From Thiohalomonas denitrificans (GTDB lineage: Bacteria; Pseudomonadota; Gammaproteobacteria; Thiohalomonadales; Thiohalomonadaceae), in the NCBI RefSeq assembly GCF_900102855.1, contig NZ_FMWD01000002.1, forward strand, positions 248,001 through 312,000: 64,000 nt of DNA, given 5' to 3'. Positions 24,336 to 34,211 of the stretch are shown here, piece by piece. How positions within the stretch are numbered: the first letter of the stretch is position 1; the number at the start of each line of letters is the position of its first letter. The notes below the pieces were generated by a model. It made no database searches and was not told the origin of the DNA. It saw nothing but the letters and a program-made list of their open reading frames with translations. The translations under genes and the position numbers were made by a program.

Positions 24336-25423
24336 TGTGCCTTTGGCGGTGGGCCGCCCTGTTCATCTCCGGCCAGCTGCACGCGCTGACCGGACTGCAC
24401 CGTCTGCACACCGCGAACCACTACCCGGGTGCCGGGTTCCAGGCCTTCGAGGATCTCCGCCTCGCCGGGCTGGCGCACACCGATCCGCACCGACCGACGC
24501 TCGACCTGCAGCTCGCTTCCCACCACATAGACGTAGCTTTCACCGCCCTCGAAAACGATCGCCTCCTCGGGAATCAGCACGGCATCGGCACGGCTATCCA
24601 CGACGGTCTTCACTCCGACAAAGGCTCCCGGTTTCAACCACTCGCCCGAGGCCTCGAGCCCCCCCTCCACGGCTACCGAACGGGTTGCGGGATCGATGAT
24701 GTTGTCGATATGCACCACGCTTCCAACGAGGCGCCGCTCAACGCCCGCATCGATCTCGATGGGGAGCCCGGGCTTCAGCTGCATTAGCAGCTCCGAAGGC
24801 AATTCAAACTGCACCTTGTACGCACCGGTGGTCGCCAGTGTGGTAATCACGGCACCCGGCTCGATCAGTGCCCCCGGGCTGACTCTGCGTAGCCCGACAC
24901 TGCCGGCGAACGGTGCCGTGATCTGCCGCTCCTTGAGAGCCACTTCGGCTTCCGCCACCCGTGCCCGTGCCGTCGCCATCCGTGCCTCTGCCTCATCGAT
25001 CTGCGCCGGAGAGATCTGCACGCCCGCTTCCAGCCCCTGAAGCCGGTTGAGTTGACGTCCGGCATCGCGCTGCTCTGCCCGGGCGACATCCAGGGCCGCC
25101 TGCTCCCTGCCGGAGTCGAGTGTCACGAGAACCTGGCCGGCCTCGACCCGCCCACCTTCCGAAAAACGGATTTCCGCAGCCTTGCCGGTGACCTGGGAGG
25201 TAATGTCAGTGCGTTCCGCCGCCTCTACAGTGCCGACCGCCTGTACGCTCACCTCGACCCGATCACGCCGCGCAGTAGCGACCTCCACCACCGGCGGCGG
25301 TCTCTGCATCTCGGCGGGCGCACCGCCCCCATCGACCGGTCCCCGGGTCATCAGCAGCCAGCCCGCCGCCAACACCAGAACAGCCACGCCAACGGCGATG
25401 GATACCTTCGCCTTGGTCCTCAT
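24332..25423 (-). CDS. RND efflux periplasmic adaptor (MFP)
   Basis: A 363-residue adaptor anchored by an N-terminal hydrophobic segment (VSIAVGVAVLVLAAGWLLM). It has the barrel-sandwich region (TDITSQVTGKAAEIRFSEGGRVEAGQVLVTLDS), a helical hairpin rich in Ala/Arg/Glu, and ERQITAPFAGSVGLRRVSPGALIEPG, the lipoyl-like return strand. It links the RND permease to an outer-membrane channel. ATG 25423 (MRTKAKVS) is preferred to the frame start at 25468 because the membrane anchor then begins at the N-terminus; GAGAG precedes it. It overlaps the permease gene by four bases. Confidence 0.92.
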   Translation of the reverse strand: MRTKAKVSIAVGVAVLVLAAGWLLMTRGPVDGGGAPAEMQRPPPVVEVATARRDRVEVSVQAVGTVEAAERTDITSQVTGKAAEIRFSEGGRVEAGQVLVTLDSGREQAALDVARAEQRDAGRQLNRLQGLEAGVQISPAQIDEAEARMATARARVAEAEVALKERQITAPFAGSVGLRRVSPGALIEPGAVITTLATTGAYKVQFELPSELLMQLKPGLPIEIDAGVERRLVGSVVHIDNIIDPATRSVAVEGGLEASGEWLKPGAFVGVKTVVDSRADAVLIPEEAIVFEGGESYVYVVGSELQVERRSVRIGVRQPGEAEILEGLEPGTRVVVRGVQTVQSGQRVQLAGDEQGGPPPKAQ

Positions 25424-25654
25424 CGGGAATCTCTCAAAGAGTTCCCTTAAGTGAAGATGCCTCCCCATACCCGATCAAGCCGCCGCAGTGTACCGGGAGT
25501 CGCAGGCATGCTATTTGTTCAAAAGGTGTCGCTGTGAAGGGAGCTGAACCTTTTGGACCTCGACATTGACCCTTGCAGGAGCGTGCGGTAACTACTGACG
25601 TATCGAGACAGGCCTCTCCTGCCACCTTTGAAAGACAAGCGTTCATAGGAAGAT

Positions 25655-26791
25655 ATGCCCCAAACCGACAAGCTCAAACGCAAGGTTGAGACCCTCGGCA
25701 GCGAACTCGCGGAGTGTCTACGTGCTCTTGAGCAAGCCACCGGGCTCCAGAGTGTTCTGGGAGACGCAATAGAAACCTTCCTCGATCCGGTCTTCCTGCA
25801 TGATCGTGATGGACGGATCGTATACGCCAATCGTCCCTATCTGGAACTGGCGGAACTCGCGAGCGAACAGGTGCTCGGGCATTTCTACTGGGAGGTTCTG
25901 CCAGCGGGCAGTGGCCCGACAGCTGGTTGCCTGAAGGCGCTGGTGGAGCCGGGGGTGCAAGAAGAGGAAATCAGGGAGTCCGACGGGCGGATACTGCGCA
26001 TGCGCTCGTTCGCGTTATACCGGGAGGCCGGCGAACCGGGTTCGGTCCACTCACTGCACATGCTGGAGAATATTACCGAACGCAAACGGCATGAGGAGTC
26101 CCTGCAACGCGCAAACGAGGAGTTACAGCGTTTCACCGATATCGCCGCTCACGATCTCAAAGCTCCATTGCGTGCAGTACATGGCTTGTCCAGCTGGATC
26201 GAAGAGGAGGTCTCCGGGAAACTTTCTGACGCGGGTCGTGAACATATGCGGCTGCTACGGCAACGGGTCCAGTTGATGGATGACCTTATCGACGCCATGC
26301 TCGACTACTCCCGGGCGGGCACCGAAGTTGCCGAGGTCGAGGAGGTGGAGAGCCTGGAGTTGGTACGGGAGATCATCGAAACTCATGGTGTTCCCGAAAC
26401 CTTCACGATCACGGTTGCCCCGGACTTGCCCCGCCTGAAGACGGACCGCCTGCATTTGCGGCAGGTTTTTGCCAATCTGGTCGGAAACGCCATCGAGCAC
26501 CACCAGCGCCCGGATGGTCACGTGTGGGTCTCTGCTCGAGACCTCGGAGACCGCTACGAGTTCTCGGTAATAGACGATGGTCCCGGCATTCCTCCAGAGT
26601 ACCAGGAGCGGATCTTCGAGATGTTTCAACACGGACCAAACCGAAAGCCGGGTACCGGAGTCGGCCTGGCAGTTGTGAGACGCTTGGTCGAGCGTTTCGG
26701 CGGGCGAATTACGTTGGAATCGGTGTCCGGCCGGGGCTCAACTTTCCGTTTCACCTGGCCGAAGATAATCAGAGCAGAACATCAGCCGTGA
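25655..26791 (+). CDS. PAS sensor histidine kinase (HDL type)
   Basis: A 378-residue soluble kinase. A coiled-coil start is followed by a PAS domain (about 35-145, ending LENITERKRHEES), then the phosphoacceptor motif AAHDLKAPLRAVHG (His166) and an HATPase domain with NLVGNAIEHH, DDGPGIPPEYQERIFEMF and GTGVGLAVVRRLVERFGG. The HDLKAPLR form is typical of HWE-like/phytochrome-type PAS kinases. No receiver domain or neighbouring response regulator exists. It closely resembles the truncated kinase at 63262 and the pseudogene at 8979. Confidence 0.94.
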   Translation: MPQTDKLKRKVETLGSELAECLRALEQATGLQSVLGDAIETFLDPVFLHDRDGRIVYANRPYLELAELASEQVLGHFYWEVLPAGSGPTAGCLKALVEPGVQEEEIRESDGRILRMRSFALYREAGEPGSVHSLHMLENITERKRHEESLQRANEELQRFTDIAAHDLKAPLRAVHGLSSWIEEEVSGKLSDAGREHMRLLRQRVQLMDDLIDAMLDYSRAGTEVAEVEEVESLELVREIIETHGVPETFTITVAPDLPRLKTDRLHLRQVFANLVGNAIEHHQRPDGHVWVSARDLGDRYEFSVIDDGPGIPPEYQERIFEMFQHGPNRKPGTGVGLAVVRRLVERFGGRITLESVSGRGSTFRFTWPKIIRAEHQP

Positions 26792-26910
26792 GAGGCGCAT
26801 GTTGGAAGTGTGCCCACCGGCACGCGAGCAAGCCACTCATCATCGTTTGAAGGACAGGCGGTGAGACGCGGTGAGACGCGCCGTTGATGGTGCACGGACG
26901 GAGCAATCGG

Positions 26911-27852
26911 TCAGGAATTGCCCGGCACAGCCACCCAGAAAGGCCCTTCGCCCACCCGAATTCGGCGGGTCACGGTCAGGCGTTCGGTGTCGACCACCAC
27001 GACTTCACCACTGCCGGTGACTGCTACGAAGAGACGCTTGCCTTCAGTATCGGTACGCAGGCCGTGCGGCCCGGGACCGACCTCGACACGCCCGACAGTG
27101 CGCCCTTGCCGCAGATCGATAGCGCTTATCGTCGTCCCTCCCACACCACTGACAAATGCAAACCGACCATCGGGCGTGACATCCACGCCATAGTGGGGCG
27201 TACCGATAGGAATTCGGGCCTGTTCCCTGCCGCTGATGGCATCCACTACTACTAGTTGCTGTCGCCCAATACTGGTCACATACAGTTTCTGGCCATCGGG
27301 CGAGATGTCGATATTGTGTGGCTGGTCTTTCAAGGGGATCTCACGAAGCTTCTGCATGGCCGTCATGTCGAGCACCGCGATGGCGTCGCCGCCCTGGAGC
27401 GTGACATAGGCAGTCCTGCCATTGGGTGCGAATACCGTATTGTGGGGTTTCAGTCCGACCTCGACGCTCTTGTAGACCTCCATAGCCTCCACATCGATGA
27501 TGCTGACCGAGTCCGCACCCTCGTTGGCAACCACCGCCCAGCGATTCCGCGGTCCGATTTTGACCCCTTTCGGGCTCTCGCCTACCTCCAGGCGTCCGGT
27601 GGGTTCGCCGCTATCGGCGTCATAGGCGTAGACGCGATTCTCCTCGGTGCTGGTGGCCAACACCGTAGCGCCGTCGGGACTGACGGTAACGTAGGTCATG
27701 TGCGCCCCTGCCTGCCAGCGGTCGACCTTTTCCCCCAGATGCGCTACGGCGCCGTCGGCCTGCAGTGCGACGTAGACATCCCCTTCAACTGCGGCGGCAC
27801 CTGCCGCGGCCAACGCTAAAACGGCTCCGAGCACCCGCTGTTTCCCGATCAT
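26911..27852 (-). CDS. Secreted YncE-like beta-propeller protein
   Basis: A 313-residue exported protein: signal peptide IGKQRVLGAVLALAAAGAAAVEG at the N-terminus, then about seven repeats of the YVTN/YncE type (for example YVTVSPDGATVLATSTEENRVYAYD, NIDISPDGQKLYVTSIG, GVDVTPDGRFAFVSG). ATG 27852 is chosen because GGGAGG is 8 bases upstream and the signal peptide then starts correctly; the frame is open from 27873. Such propellers bind ligands or DNA in the periplasm; the role here is unknown. Confidence 0.88.
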   Translation of the reverse strand: MIGKQRVLGAVLALAAAGAAAVEGDVYVALQADGAVAHLGEKVDRWQAGAHMTYVTVSPDGATVLATSTEENRVYAYDADSGEPTGRLEVGESPKGVKIGPRNRWAVVANEGADSVSIIDVEAMEVYKSVEVGLKPHNTVFAPNGRTAYVTLQGGDAIAVLDMTAMQKLREIPLKDQPHNIDISPDGQKLYVTSIGRQQLVVVDAISGREQARIPIGTPHYGVDVTPDGRFAFVSGVGGTTISAIDLRQGRTVGRVEVGPGPHGLRTDTEGKRLFVAVTGSGEVVVVDTERLTVTRRIRVGEGPFWVAVPGNS

Positions 27853-28146
27853 GTTGCCGACCTCCCTGTCCAATCACTGGTGCGGAAAGTCTAGGAGCGT
27901 GTCCAGGAATAGCGACCGTCACGGGGCCGGGCAGGCAATCTTCAGTGGCACACACCGGCCCGGTGGCATAACGGCAACATCTCCCACCAGCATGGAGGGT
28001 CCGGTGGCCCAGCACTCGACCTCCCGTGTTACGTGTCCTAAGGTTTAGAGGTTAGTAGCATCCCTTCGAGGTTAGGGTGATTGCAGGCATGGGCAACTGG
28101 CCACCCGCTTTCCCGCAACTTCAGTTTGTTCAGTCAGGATACCCAA

Positions 28147-29232
28147 ATGAATAGATCAAAATACCTTGTCGGTACTGTCGGCAGTGCCATCTTTCTCTCG
28201 CTTCCTGCCATAAGCCAGGGGATTGAGTTGGCCGGCGAGAAACTCGAGCTGTATGGCAAGGCACACATGTCCCTGGACTTCAGTGACCCCGACGCCAGTG
28301 GCGAAGAGAGTCAGGCCAGTGTGTCCAATAACTCGACCCGCATCGGCTTCAAGGGTAAGCACGATATCGACACCGGACCCACCCTGTTGTGGCAATACGA
28401 ACAGGGCGTCGACATCGCGGATGGTGGCGGTGAATTTGCTTCACGAAACAGCTTCCTGGGACTGAAAGGCACGCTGGGTGAAGTCCGTGTCGGCCACCAC
28501 GATACGCCCTCCAAAAAACTCGGCTCCCGCTGGGGCATGTTCAGTGATACGGTCGGCGATCGCCGCGCCATCCTGGGTGCCTATAGCGGCGCTCGCGGCG
28601 AATACGGCAATGTCCTGAATGACCGCGCCGACAACGCCCTGCTCTATATCAATCAGTTTGATGCACTGGAACTGCAAGCGATGTATTCAGCCAGCAACCC
28701 GACAGAGAGCACCAGTGGCGGCCTGGATGACAACGACTTCGACCTCGCCAGCGCATCCCTGACCTACAACACGGAGCAGCTGATGATCGGGGCGGCGGCG
28801 GAGCGCTGGTCGCTGGATCCGGTCAATGGCGCGGAAGAGGTGGACAACCTGCGTCTGGCTGCGAGTTACACGATGAACAGTTTCAAGGCGGGTGCCATCT
28901 ATGAATCCACCGACAGCGACGACAGTGTGTTCGAACGTGATGCCTACGGACTGAACGCCGCCTACCGCTTCACCGAGGCGACCGATTTGCGCCTCCAGTA
29001 TATGGTGGCCGATGACAACGAAGACCAGAGTGCTTCCGGTGCCAGTCAGCTGGCCGTGGGTCTCCACAACCAACTCGACAAGGCGACGCAGATCTACGCC
29101 GCCTTCAGCACCACAGATAACGACGCCAACGCCGTCTACCAGGGCATCGATGGCGGTCATGGCGACGAGCTGGAAACCGAGCCGGGCGGCAGTCCATCCT
29201 CCTTCTCGGTAGGGGCGGTTTACACTTTCTGA
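28147..29232 (+). CDS. Gram-negative general porin
   Basis: A 361-residue outer-membrane beta-barrel. The N-terminal signal (MNRSKYLVGTVGSAIFLSL...) is followed by GEKLELYGKAHMSLDFSD, the usual first strand of porins, then STRIGFKGKHDIDTG, SRNSFLGLKGTLGEVRVGHHDTP, which contains the L3-type constriction loop start, and the C-terminal strand SFSVGAVYTF ending in Phe. Length and low Cys content fit trimeric porins. ATG 28147 has AGGA about 10 bases before; a longer frame from 28081 adds no signal. Confidence 0.9.
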   Translation: MNRSKYLVGTVGSAIFLSLPAISQGIELAGEKLELYGKAHMSLDFSDPDASGEESQASVSNNSTRIGFKGKHDIDTGPTLLWQYEQGVDIADGGGEFASRNSFLGLKGTLGEVRVGHHDTPSKKLGSRWGMFSDTVGDRRAILGAYSGARGEYGNVLNDRADNALLYINQFDALELQAMYSASNPTESTSGGLDDNDFDLASASLTYNTEQLMIGAAAERWSLDPVNGAEEVDNLRLAASYTMNSFKAGAIYESTDSDDSVFERDAYGLNAAYRFTEATDLRLQYMVADDNEDQSASGASQLAVGLHNQLDKATQIYAAFSTTDNDANAVYQGIDGGHGDELETEPGGSPSSFSVGAVYTF

Positions 29233-29278
29233 CCCCCTTGCGAGCCCCACCCGCCGCTGCGCTCGACAATGAAGAACG

Positions 29279-29405
29279 GTAACCACGGGGTACACGGGGA
29301 CCAGGGGACCACGGGGAAAAACAAGTTATTCGGTTTTTTCTCCCCCGTGCGCCCCGTGTTCCCTGTGGTTCGAATCCAAGGGGTGAATCGTGAGTTCTTC
29401 AGGAG
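29279..29405 (+). repeat. ACCACGGGG/CCCCGTGGTT dispersed repeat, copy 1
   Basis: About 125 bp, beginning GTAACCACGGGGTACACGGGG, with a central CGGTTTTTTCTCCCCCGTG and an end GTGGTTCGAATCCAAGGGGTGAAT. The terminal ACCACGGGG and CCCCGTGGTT-type arms can pair. Copy 2 is 29659-29746 and an inverted copy 3 is 54034-54145. Function is unknown; a terminator role is possible. Confidence 0.8.
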
Positions 29406-29508
29406 CCACCCCCTGCTGCGCAGACCCGAATCAGTGAAGAACCTTTAGCTGTCATTGCGAGCCGTACCCGCCGCTGCGCGGCCCCGAATCGATAACGAAC
29501 GTTCAGCC

Positions 29509-29593
29509 GTCATTGCGAGGAGCCCCAGCGACGCGGCAATCTGGGGTTTTGGGAGCAGGAGATTACTTCATCGCCGGGGCTCCTCGTAATGAC
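29509..29593. repeat. 85-bp palindromic GTCATTGCGAGGAGC element, copy A
   Basis: It starts GTCATTGCGAGGAGCCCC and ends GGGGCTCCTCGTAATGAC, so the ends are near-perfect inverted repeats enclosing CGGCAATCTGG ... GGAGATTACTTC. Copy B is 47869-47952 and copy C is 53791-53868. Elements of this type recur between genes in many bacterial genomes and resemble non-autonomous palindromic mobile units. Confidence 0.85.
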
Positions 29594-29658
29594 AGCGGGG
29601 GCACTTCAGGAGCCGCATCCTGCTGCTGCGTAGGCCCGAATCAATAATGAAGGACGGG

Positions 29659-29746
29659 GGACCACGGGTAAAACAGGTTATCGGTTTCTTCTCCCCCGTG
29701 TTCCCCGTGGTTCGAAATCCAAGAGGTGAATTGTTGAGCTCTTCAG
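29659..29746 (+). repeat. ACCACGGGG/CCCCGTGGTT dispersed repeat, copy 2
   Basis: A shorter version of the 29279-29405 repeat: ACCACGGGTAAAACAGGTTATCGG, the TTCTTCTCCCCCGTG core, CCCCGTGGTTCGAAATCC and a tail GTTGAGCTCTTCAG. It lies about 100 bases before the msrA start. Confidence 0.78.
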
Positions 29747-29848
29747 AAAGGGGCGTGCCGATTAAAGCGGAAGCATCTCTCCCGGCCCGGGGAAAATGGG
29801 CGGATGTCCTGCCATAATTGGCGGGAAGTCCGCAATCCGGAGAGGTCA

Positions 29849-30499
29849 ATGACGCTGTTTCCCAACAAGCAGGAAATCCCCTCGCCCCAGGAGGCCCTTC
29901 CCGGTCGTGAAGAGCCGGTCCCGGTGTCGGAAACCCATTACGTAAGCGACAACCGCATCGTCCCACCGTTTCCCGAGGGAATGGAGTTGGCGATTTTCGG
30001 GATGGGCTGCTTCTGGGGTGCCGAGCGTCGCTACTGGCAAACCGGAGGCGTCTACTCCACCATGGTGGGCTATGCCGGCGGCTATACCCGCAATCCTACC
30101 TACCGGGAAGTCTGTAGCGGAAAGACCGCCCACGCCGAGGTGGTTCGCATCGTCTATGACACGAAACGAATCAGCTATGAGGATCTTCTGCGGCTCTTCT
30201 GGGAGGGCCATGACCCAACCCAGGGTATGCGCCAGGGCAACGACATCGGCACTCAATATCGCTCCGCCATCTACACCCATTCGGAAACACAAATGCGGCT
30301 TGCACAGCAAAGCTGCGAGCGCTACCAGGCAGCACTGAAAGAGGCCGGATACGGCAGCATCACTACCGAAATTCGTGAAGCCCCGCCCTTCTACTACGCC
30401 GAGGACTACCATCAGCAGTACCTGGCCAAGAACCCCTCCGGCTATTGTGGACTGGGAGGAATCGACGTGCCCTATCCCGTGCCGCAGCCCGGTCTGTGA
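29849..30499 (+). CDS. msrA: Peptide-methionine (S)-S-oxide reductase
   Basis: A 216-residue MsrA that reduces methionine-S-sulfoxide in proteins. The catalytic motif GCFWGAER has Cys54, followed by [26 protein letters not shown] and GTQYRSAIY, then [14 protein letters not shown] with the resolving cysteine near the C-terminus. ATG 29849 has GGAGAGG about 4 bases upstream. Residues 1-40 are an extension of the type seen in E. coli MsrA. No msrB is adjacent. Confidence 0.95.
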   Translation: MTLFPNKQEIPSPQEALPGREEPVPVSETHYVSDNRIVPPFPEGMELAIFGMGCFWGAERRYWQTGGVYSTMVGYAGGYTRNPTYREVCSGKTAHAEVVRIVYDTKRISYEDLLRLFWEGHDPTQGMRQGNDIGTQYRSAIYTHSETQMRLAQQSCERYQAALKEAGYGSITTEIREAPPFYYAEDYHQQYLAKNPSGYCGLGGIDVPYPVPQPGL

Positions 30500-30509
30500 T
30501 GCGGAGGAT

Positions 30510-30530
30510 GTCGGCCTGAAGGCCGACCAA
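30510..30530. repeat. Short palindrome of the GGCCTGAAGGCC family
   Basis: GTCGGCCTGAAGGCCGACC (about 30510-30528) is a perfect short palindrome located just after msrA. Related units are at 14841-14928, 33728-33753 and 59661-59706. Confidence 0.7.
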
Positions 30531-30618
30531 CGGGAATCGCCGGGGTGGCTCCTGATCGTGCAACAACGGCGGCATCTTTCCGTATAGTGAAGCAATTCAA
30601 ACGAAAGTCCCTGTCGCC

Positions 30619-31338
30619 GTGCCCGAGCTCGCTTCCAACGTGGTCTTCCGCACCCAACAGCTGACCAAAACCTATCGTGTCGGCGAGGTGGAGATCCATG
30701 CCTTGCGCGGGGTCGATCTGGAGTTCTACGCGGGTGAGTTCGTGGTGCTGCTAGGCGCCTCGGGCAGCGGCAAATCGACCCTGCTCAATATCCTCGGCGG
30801 ACTGGATACGGCCAGTTCCGGGCGGGTCTTCTACGGCGATACGGAGCTGACCCGCAGCGATGACGCGGCCCTCACCGCCTACCGTCGCGATTACGTGGGC
30901 TTTGTCTTCCAGTTCTACAACCTGATCCCCAGTCTCACAGCACGGGAGAACGTGGCCATCGTCACCGAGATTGCCCGTAACCCCCTCACGCCCGAAGAGG
31001 CGCTGGGGGTGGTCGGCCTTTCGGAACGGCTCGATCACTTCCCGGCCCAGCTCTCGGGCGGCGAACAGCAGCGGGTGGCCATTGCCCGTGCCATCGCCAA
31101 GCGTCCTTCGGTCCTGCTCTGCGACGAGCCGACCGGCGCGCTGGACTCCAGGACCGGCATCGTGGTGCTGGAGGCCCTGCTGAGGGCCAACCGGGAGCTG
31201 GGCACCACCACGGCGGTGATCACCCACAATGCCGCCATCGCCGACATGGCCGATCGCGTAATCCATATCTCCGATGGGCACATCACCACCATCGAGCGCA
31301 ACGAGACCAAGGTTCAGCCGGCGGAGCTCTCCTGGTGA
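30619..31338 (+). CDS. ABC exporter ATPase (LolD/MacB-like)
   Basis: A 239-residue ATP-binding subunit. Walker A is GASGSGKST (46-54), the signature is [19 protein letters not shown], and Walker B is [13 protein letters not shown]. The Q-loop segment [21 protein letters not shown] fits the MacB/LolD subclass. The start is GTG at 30619. It overlaps the permease gene by four bases (GTGA), so the two are co-translated. With the permease and adaptor it should form a tripartite exporter. Confidence 0.94.
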   Translation: MPELASNVVFRTQQLTKTYRVGEVEIHALRGVDLEFYAGEFVVLLGASGSGKSTLLNILGGLDTASSGRVFYGDTELTRSDDAALTAYRRDYVGFVFQFYNLIPSLTARENVAIVTEIARNPLTPEEALGVVGLSERLDHFPAQLSGGEQQRVAIARAIAKRPSVLLCDEPTGALDSRTGIVVLEALLRANRELGTTTAVITHNAAIADMADRVIHISDGHITTIERNETKVQPAELSW

Positions 31339-33701
31339 TCCGCGCCATCAATCGCAAACTGCTGCGTGACTTCTGGAGCCTGCGTGGCCAGGCGCTGGCC
31401 ATTGCCATGGTTATCGCCGGCGGCGTCGCCACCTGGATTATCAGTTACAGCACCATCGACTCCCTGGAACAGACCCAGAGCGCCTTTTACCAGGAGTACC
31501 GCTTTGCGGAGGTCTTCGCCCAAATCAAACGTGCCCCGACCACGCTCGCCAGCCGCATCGAAGAGATTCCCGGGGTCGCCGAGGTACAGACCCGGACCAT
31601 CGGCGGCGCCACCCTGCAGGTGCCGGGGTTCGGCGATCCGGTGACGGCGCAGACGGTCTCGATCCCCGATACCGGCCAGCCGGCCCTCAACCGGCTCTAC
31701 ATGCGTGAAGGGCGCCTGCCCGAGCCCTACTCCCCAAACGAGGCGGCAATCAGTGAGCCCTTTGCCGAGGCACACGGGCTGCAGCCGGGCGACGCACTGC
31801 AGGCCATCATCAACGGCAAACGCCGCGAGCTGCGCATCAGCGGCATCGCCCTCTCGCCCGAATTCGTCTATCAGATCCGCCCCGGCGATCTGTTCCCCGA
31901 TTTCGAGCGCTACGCCATTCTCTGGATGCGCAACGAGCCGCTCGCGGCGGCCTGGGACATGGAGCAGGCCTTCAACAGCGTTTCGTTGAGCCTGGAGGGG
32001 GGCACCGATGAGAACCGCGTGATCGACCGGCTCGATCGGCTGCTGGAGCGCTACGGCGGCACGGGGGCCTTCGGCCGTGACGACCAGCTCTCCCACGAAT
32101 ACCTCTCCCAGGAGCTGGCCGGGCTGAAGGCCATGGCCCGCATCGTACCGATCATCTTCCTCGGTGTGGCGGCCTTTCTGCTCAGTGTGGTGATCGGGCG
32201 CATCGTCGATCAGCAGCGGGACCAGATCGCGGTGCTGAAGGCCTTCGGCTACAGCAACCTGCAGGTGGGCATCCACTACGTCGGTCTGGTAATGCTGTTT
32301 GTGACACTCGGTTCCCTGCTGGGATTGGGCCTCGGCGCCTGGCTGGGGCGGGGCATGAGTGGGATCTACAGCGACTTCTTTCGCTTTCCATTCCTTCAGT
32401 ACGTGCTGACCCCCCAGGTGGCGCTGAGCGGCGTCGGGGTCGCCGCCGCCGCCGCGCTCATCGGCACGCTGCGCTCGGTGAATCGGGCAGTGCGCCTGCC
32501 GCCGGCCGAGGCAATGCGGCCGGAGCAGCCGGGGGATTACCGGCCCACCATCATCGAACGGATCGGCGCGCAGCGCTTTTTCGACCAGCCCAGCCGGATG
32601 ATTATCCGGCATCTGGAGCGCCGCCCCCTGAAATCCCTGCTGTCGGTGCTGGGTATCGCCATGGCCGGTGCCATCCTGATGGTGGGCCTGTTTCAGGAGG
32701 ATGCCATCGACTACATGATCGATCTGCAGTTCGGCCTCTCCCAGCGGCAGGACCTGATGGTCACCTTCACCGACCCGACGGCCCGTCAGTCGCTGTTCGA
32801 ACTCGCGACCCTGCCGGGGGTGCTGCGGGCGGAACCGTTCCGCGCGGTGGGGGTGCGCCTGCGTGCCGGCCACCGCACCTGGCGCACCGCAATCCAGGGT
32901 TTTGAGAACGGCGGCGATCTCTACCGCGCACTTGGGGCCGATCTGCAACCCATCGAATTGCCCCCGGAGGGCCTGCTGCTCACGGATTACCTGGCGGAGC
33001 AGCTCGGAGTGAAGGCGGGGGATTCGATCAGCGTCGAAGTATTGGAGGGCGCCCGGCCGGTACGCTCCGTACCCGTAGTCGGGCTGGTGAACGAGTTGAT
33101 CGGCCTCTCGGGCTATATGGAGATCAACGCCCTCAACCGGCTAATGAAAGAGGGGCATGTGATTTCAGGCGCATTTCTCGCCGTCGACTCCGCCCGCCTG
33201 CAGGGTGTCTTCGACGATCTCCAGCAACGCCCGCGTATCCTGGGCATAGCCCAGCGCGATGCCTCCATCGATGCCTTCGAGGAGACCATGGGAGAGACCA
33301 TCCTGGTGTTCGCCTTCGTCAATGTGCTGCTGGCCGGCAGTATCGCCTTCGGGGTGGTCTACAACAGCGCCCGCATCACCCTCTCGGAACATGCACGCGA
33401 GCTGGCAAGCCTGCGCGTGCTCGGCTTTACCCGGGGCGAAATCAGTTACATCCTGTTAGGTGAATTGGCTATGCTGACGCTGGCGGCCATTCCGTTGGGG
33501 TTCGCGATTGGATATGGTTTCGCCTGGCTGATCGCCGAGAACCTCACCTCCGAACTCTACCGGATACCGCTGGTACTGGAGGCGAGCACCTACGGCTTCT
33601 CCGCGATGGTGGTGCTAATCGCGGCACTCCTCTCCGGAGAGATCATGCGCCGCCGCCTTTACCGGCTCGATCTCGTGGCGGTATTGAAGACCAGGGAGTA
33701 A
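31335..33701 (+). CDS. FtsX-like ABC transporter permease
   Basis: A 788-residue permease built as two FtsX-like units. An N-terminal membrane segment ([18 protein letters not shown]) is followed by a large periplasmic domain, three TM segments around 270-385, then a second periplasmic domain and a C-terminal TM bundle ending [17 protein letters not shown]. This is the long form of MacB/LolC-type permeases with duplicated domains. It starts with GTG overlapping the ATPase stop. The exported substrate, perhaps a lipid, peptide or drug, is not deducible. Confidence 0.92.
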   Translation: MIRAINRKLLRDFWSLRGQALAIAMVIAGGVATWIISYSTIDSLEQTQSAFYQEYRFAEVFAQIKRAPTTLASRIEEIPGVAEVQTRTIGGATLQVPGFGDPVTAQTVSIPDTGQPALNRLYMREGRLPEPYSPNEAAISEPFAEAHGLQPGDALQAIINGKRRELRISGIALSPEFVYQIRPGDLFPDFERYAILWMRNEPLAAAWDMEQAFNSVSLSLEGGTDENRVIDRLDRLLERYGGTGAFGRDDQLSHEYLSQELAGLKAMARIVPIIFLGVAAFLLSVVIGRIVDQQRDQIAVLKAFGYSNLQVGIHYVGLVMLFVTLGSLLGLGLGAWLGRGMSGIYSDFFRFPFLQYVLTPQVALSGVGVAAAAALIGTLRSVNRAVRLPPAEAMRPEQPGDYRPTIIERIGAQRFFDQPSRMIIRHLERRPLKSLLSVLGIAMAGAILMVGLFQEDAIDYMIDLQFGLSQRQDLMVTFTDPTARQSLFELATLPGVLRAEPFRAVGVRLRAGHRTWRTAIQGFENGGDLYRALGADLQPIELPPEGLLLTDYLAEQLGVKAGDSISVEVLEGARPVRSVPVVGLVNELIGLSGYMEINALNRLMKEGHVISGAFLAVDSARLQGVFDDLQQRPRILGIAQRDASIDAFEETMGETILVFAFVNVLLAGSIAFGVVYNSARITLSEHARELASLRVLGFTRGEISYILLGELAMLTLAAIPLGFAIGYGFAWLIAENLTSELYRIPLVLEASTYGFSAMVVLIAALLSGEIMRRRLYRLDLVAVLKTRE

Positions 33702-34211
33702 GGCCGACAGGTGCAGGTGTAGGTCTGTAGGTCGGCCTTCAGGCCGACAAGGCTCCTTGCCTTTACTTTTAATTAACGCAAAGCTTCCGCTCCTGCTCAC
33801 GCCCCTCACCTACATCCGTGTAGGCGAAGACACCAGGAGCGCAAAGGATTAATGGCTTATTCTCACATAGGGCCGAGAACCATCGGAAACAGCAGAACCG
33901 CGTGTGATCCCAGGGTGAACGCATACTCACATCTCTGGTGCCTGCGAGCGGTGTAAGTCCTTGATAGCAGGTACGCTGTGAATACGACCTACAGGGATGT
34001 AGGAAGTGAAGAAAACGCAGGAGCAGTTTTTCTTCCGTCCATGTACGCTCGAGTGCAGCATCCCTGCTGCCCACGACCTGCTATCAAGGACTTACACCAC
34101 TCGCTTCAAAGTATGCGGTTGCCCTGCGTGTGACCCAGGAAAATGACGACATCAAAACTTTGCGTTCTTTGCGTCTTAGCGGTGAATAATCCGGATTAGG
34201 AAAACAAGAGC
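33702..34211. other. Repeat-rich gap between ABC permease and adaptor
   Basis: This 510-base gap separates two genes that usually adjoin. It holds a GGCCTTCAGGCC palindrome (33728-33753), a 29-bp inverted repeat (33944-33972 and 34076-34104), and a terminal ACTTTGCGTTCTTTGCGTC stretch of a kind often seen in intergenic DNA. No open frame with a ribosome-binding site stands out. It looks like accumulated repeat insertions. Confidence 0.7.
33944..34104. repeat. 29-bp inverted repeat pair enclosing 103 bases
   Basis: The left arm (33944-33972) reads GCGAGCGGTGTAAGTCCTTG followed by ATAGCAGGT; the right arm (34076-34104) is its reverse complement with one mismatch. Beyond the arms, GCATACT motifs on both sides also mirror each other, so the total symmetry is longer. 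The interior includes a CCTACAGGGATGTAGG palindrome. It could be a palindromic element or a remnant of a larger mobile unit. Confidence 0.85.

Larger units (their letters stand above)
29233..29848. other. Repeat-filled intergenic region between porin and msrA
   Basis: This 616-base stretch has no gene. It is a mosaic: two copies of a module with paired ACCACGGGG / CCCCGTGGTT arms (29279-29405 and 29659-29746), two tandem 56-58-bp units ending GTCATTGCGA (29405-29518), and an 85-bp palindromic unit (29509-29593). The same modules recur at 47764-47952 and 53695-54145. Confidence 0.8.

Noticed and set aside
29367-29377. A tRNA T-loop-like GGTTCGAATCC sequence
   Set aside because: It lies inside a dispersed repeat present in three copies, and no acceptor or anticodon stem surrounds it.
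33944-34104. Group II intron remnant
   Set aside because: Only a short GGTGTAAGTCC motif recalls such introns; there is no reverse transcriptase, domain V hairpin or intron boundary that I can identify.
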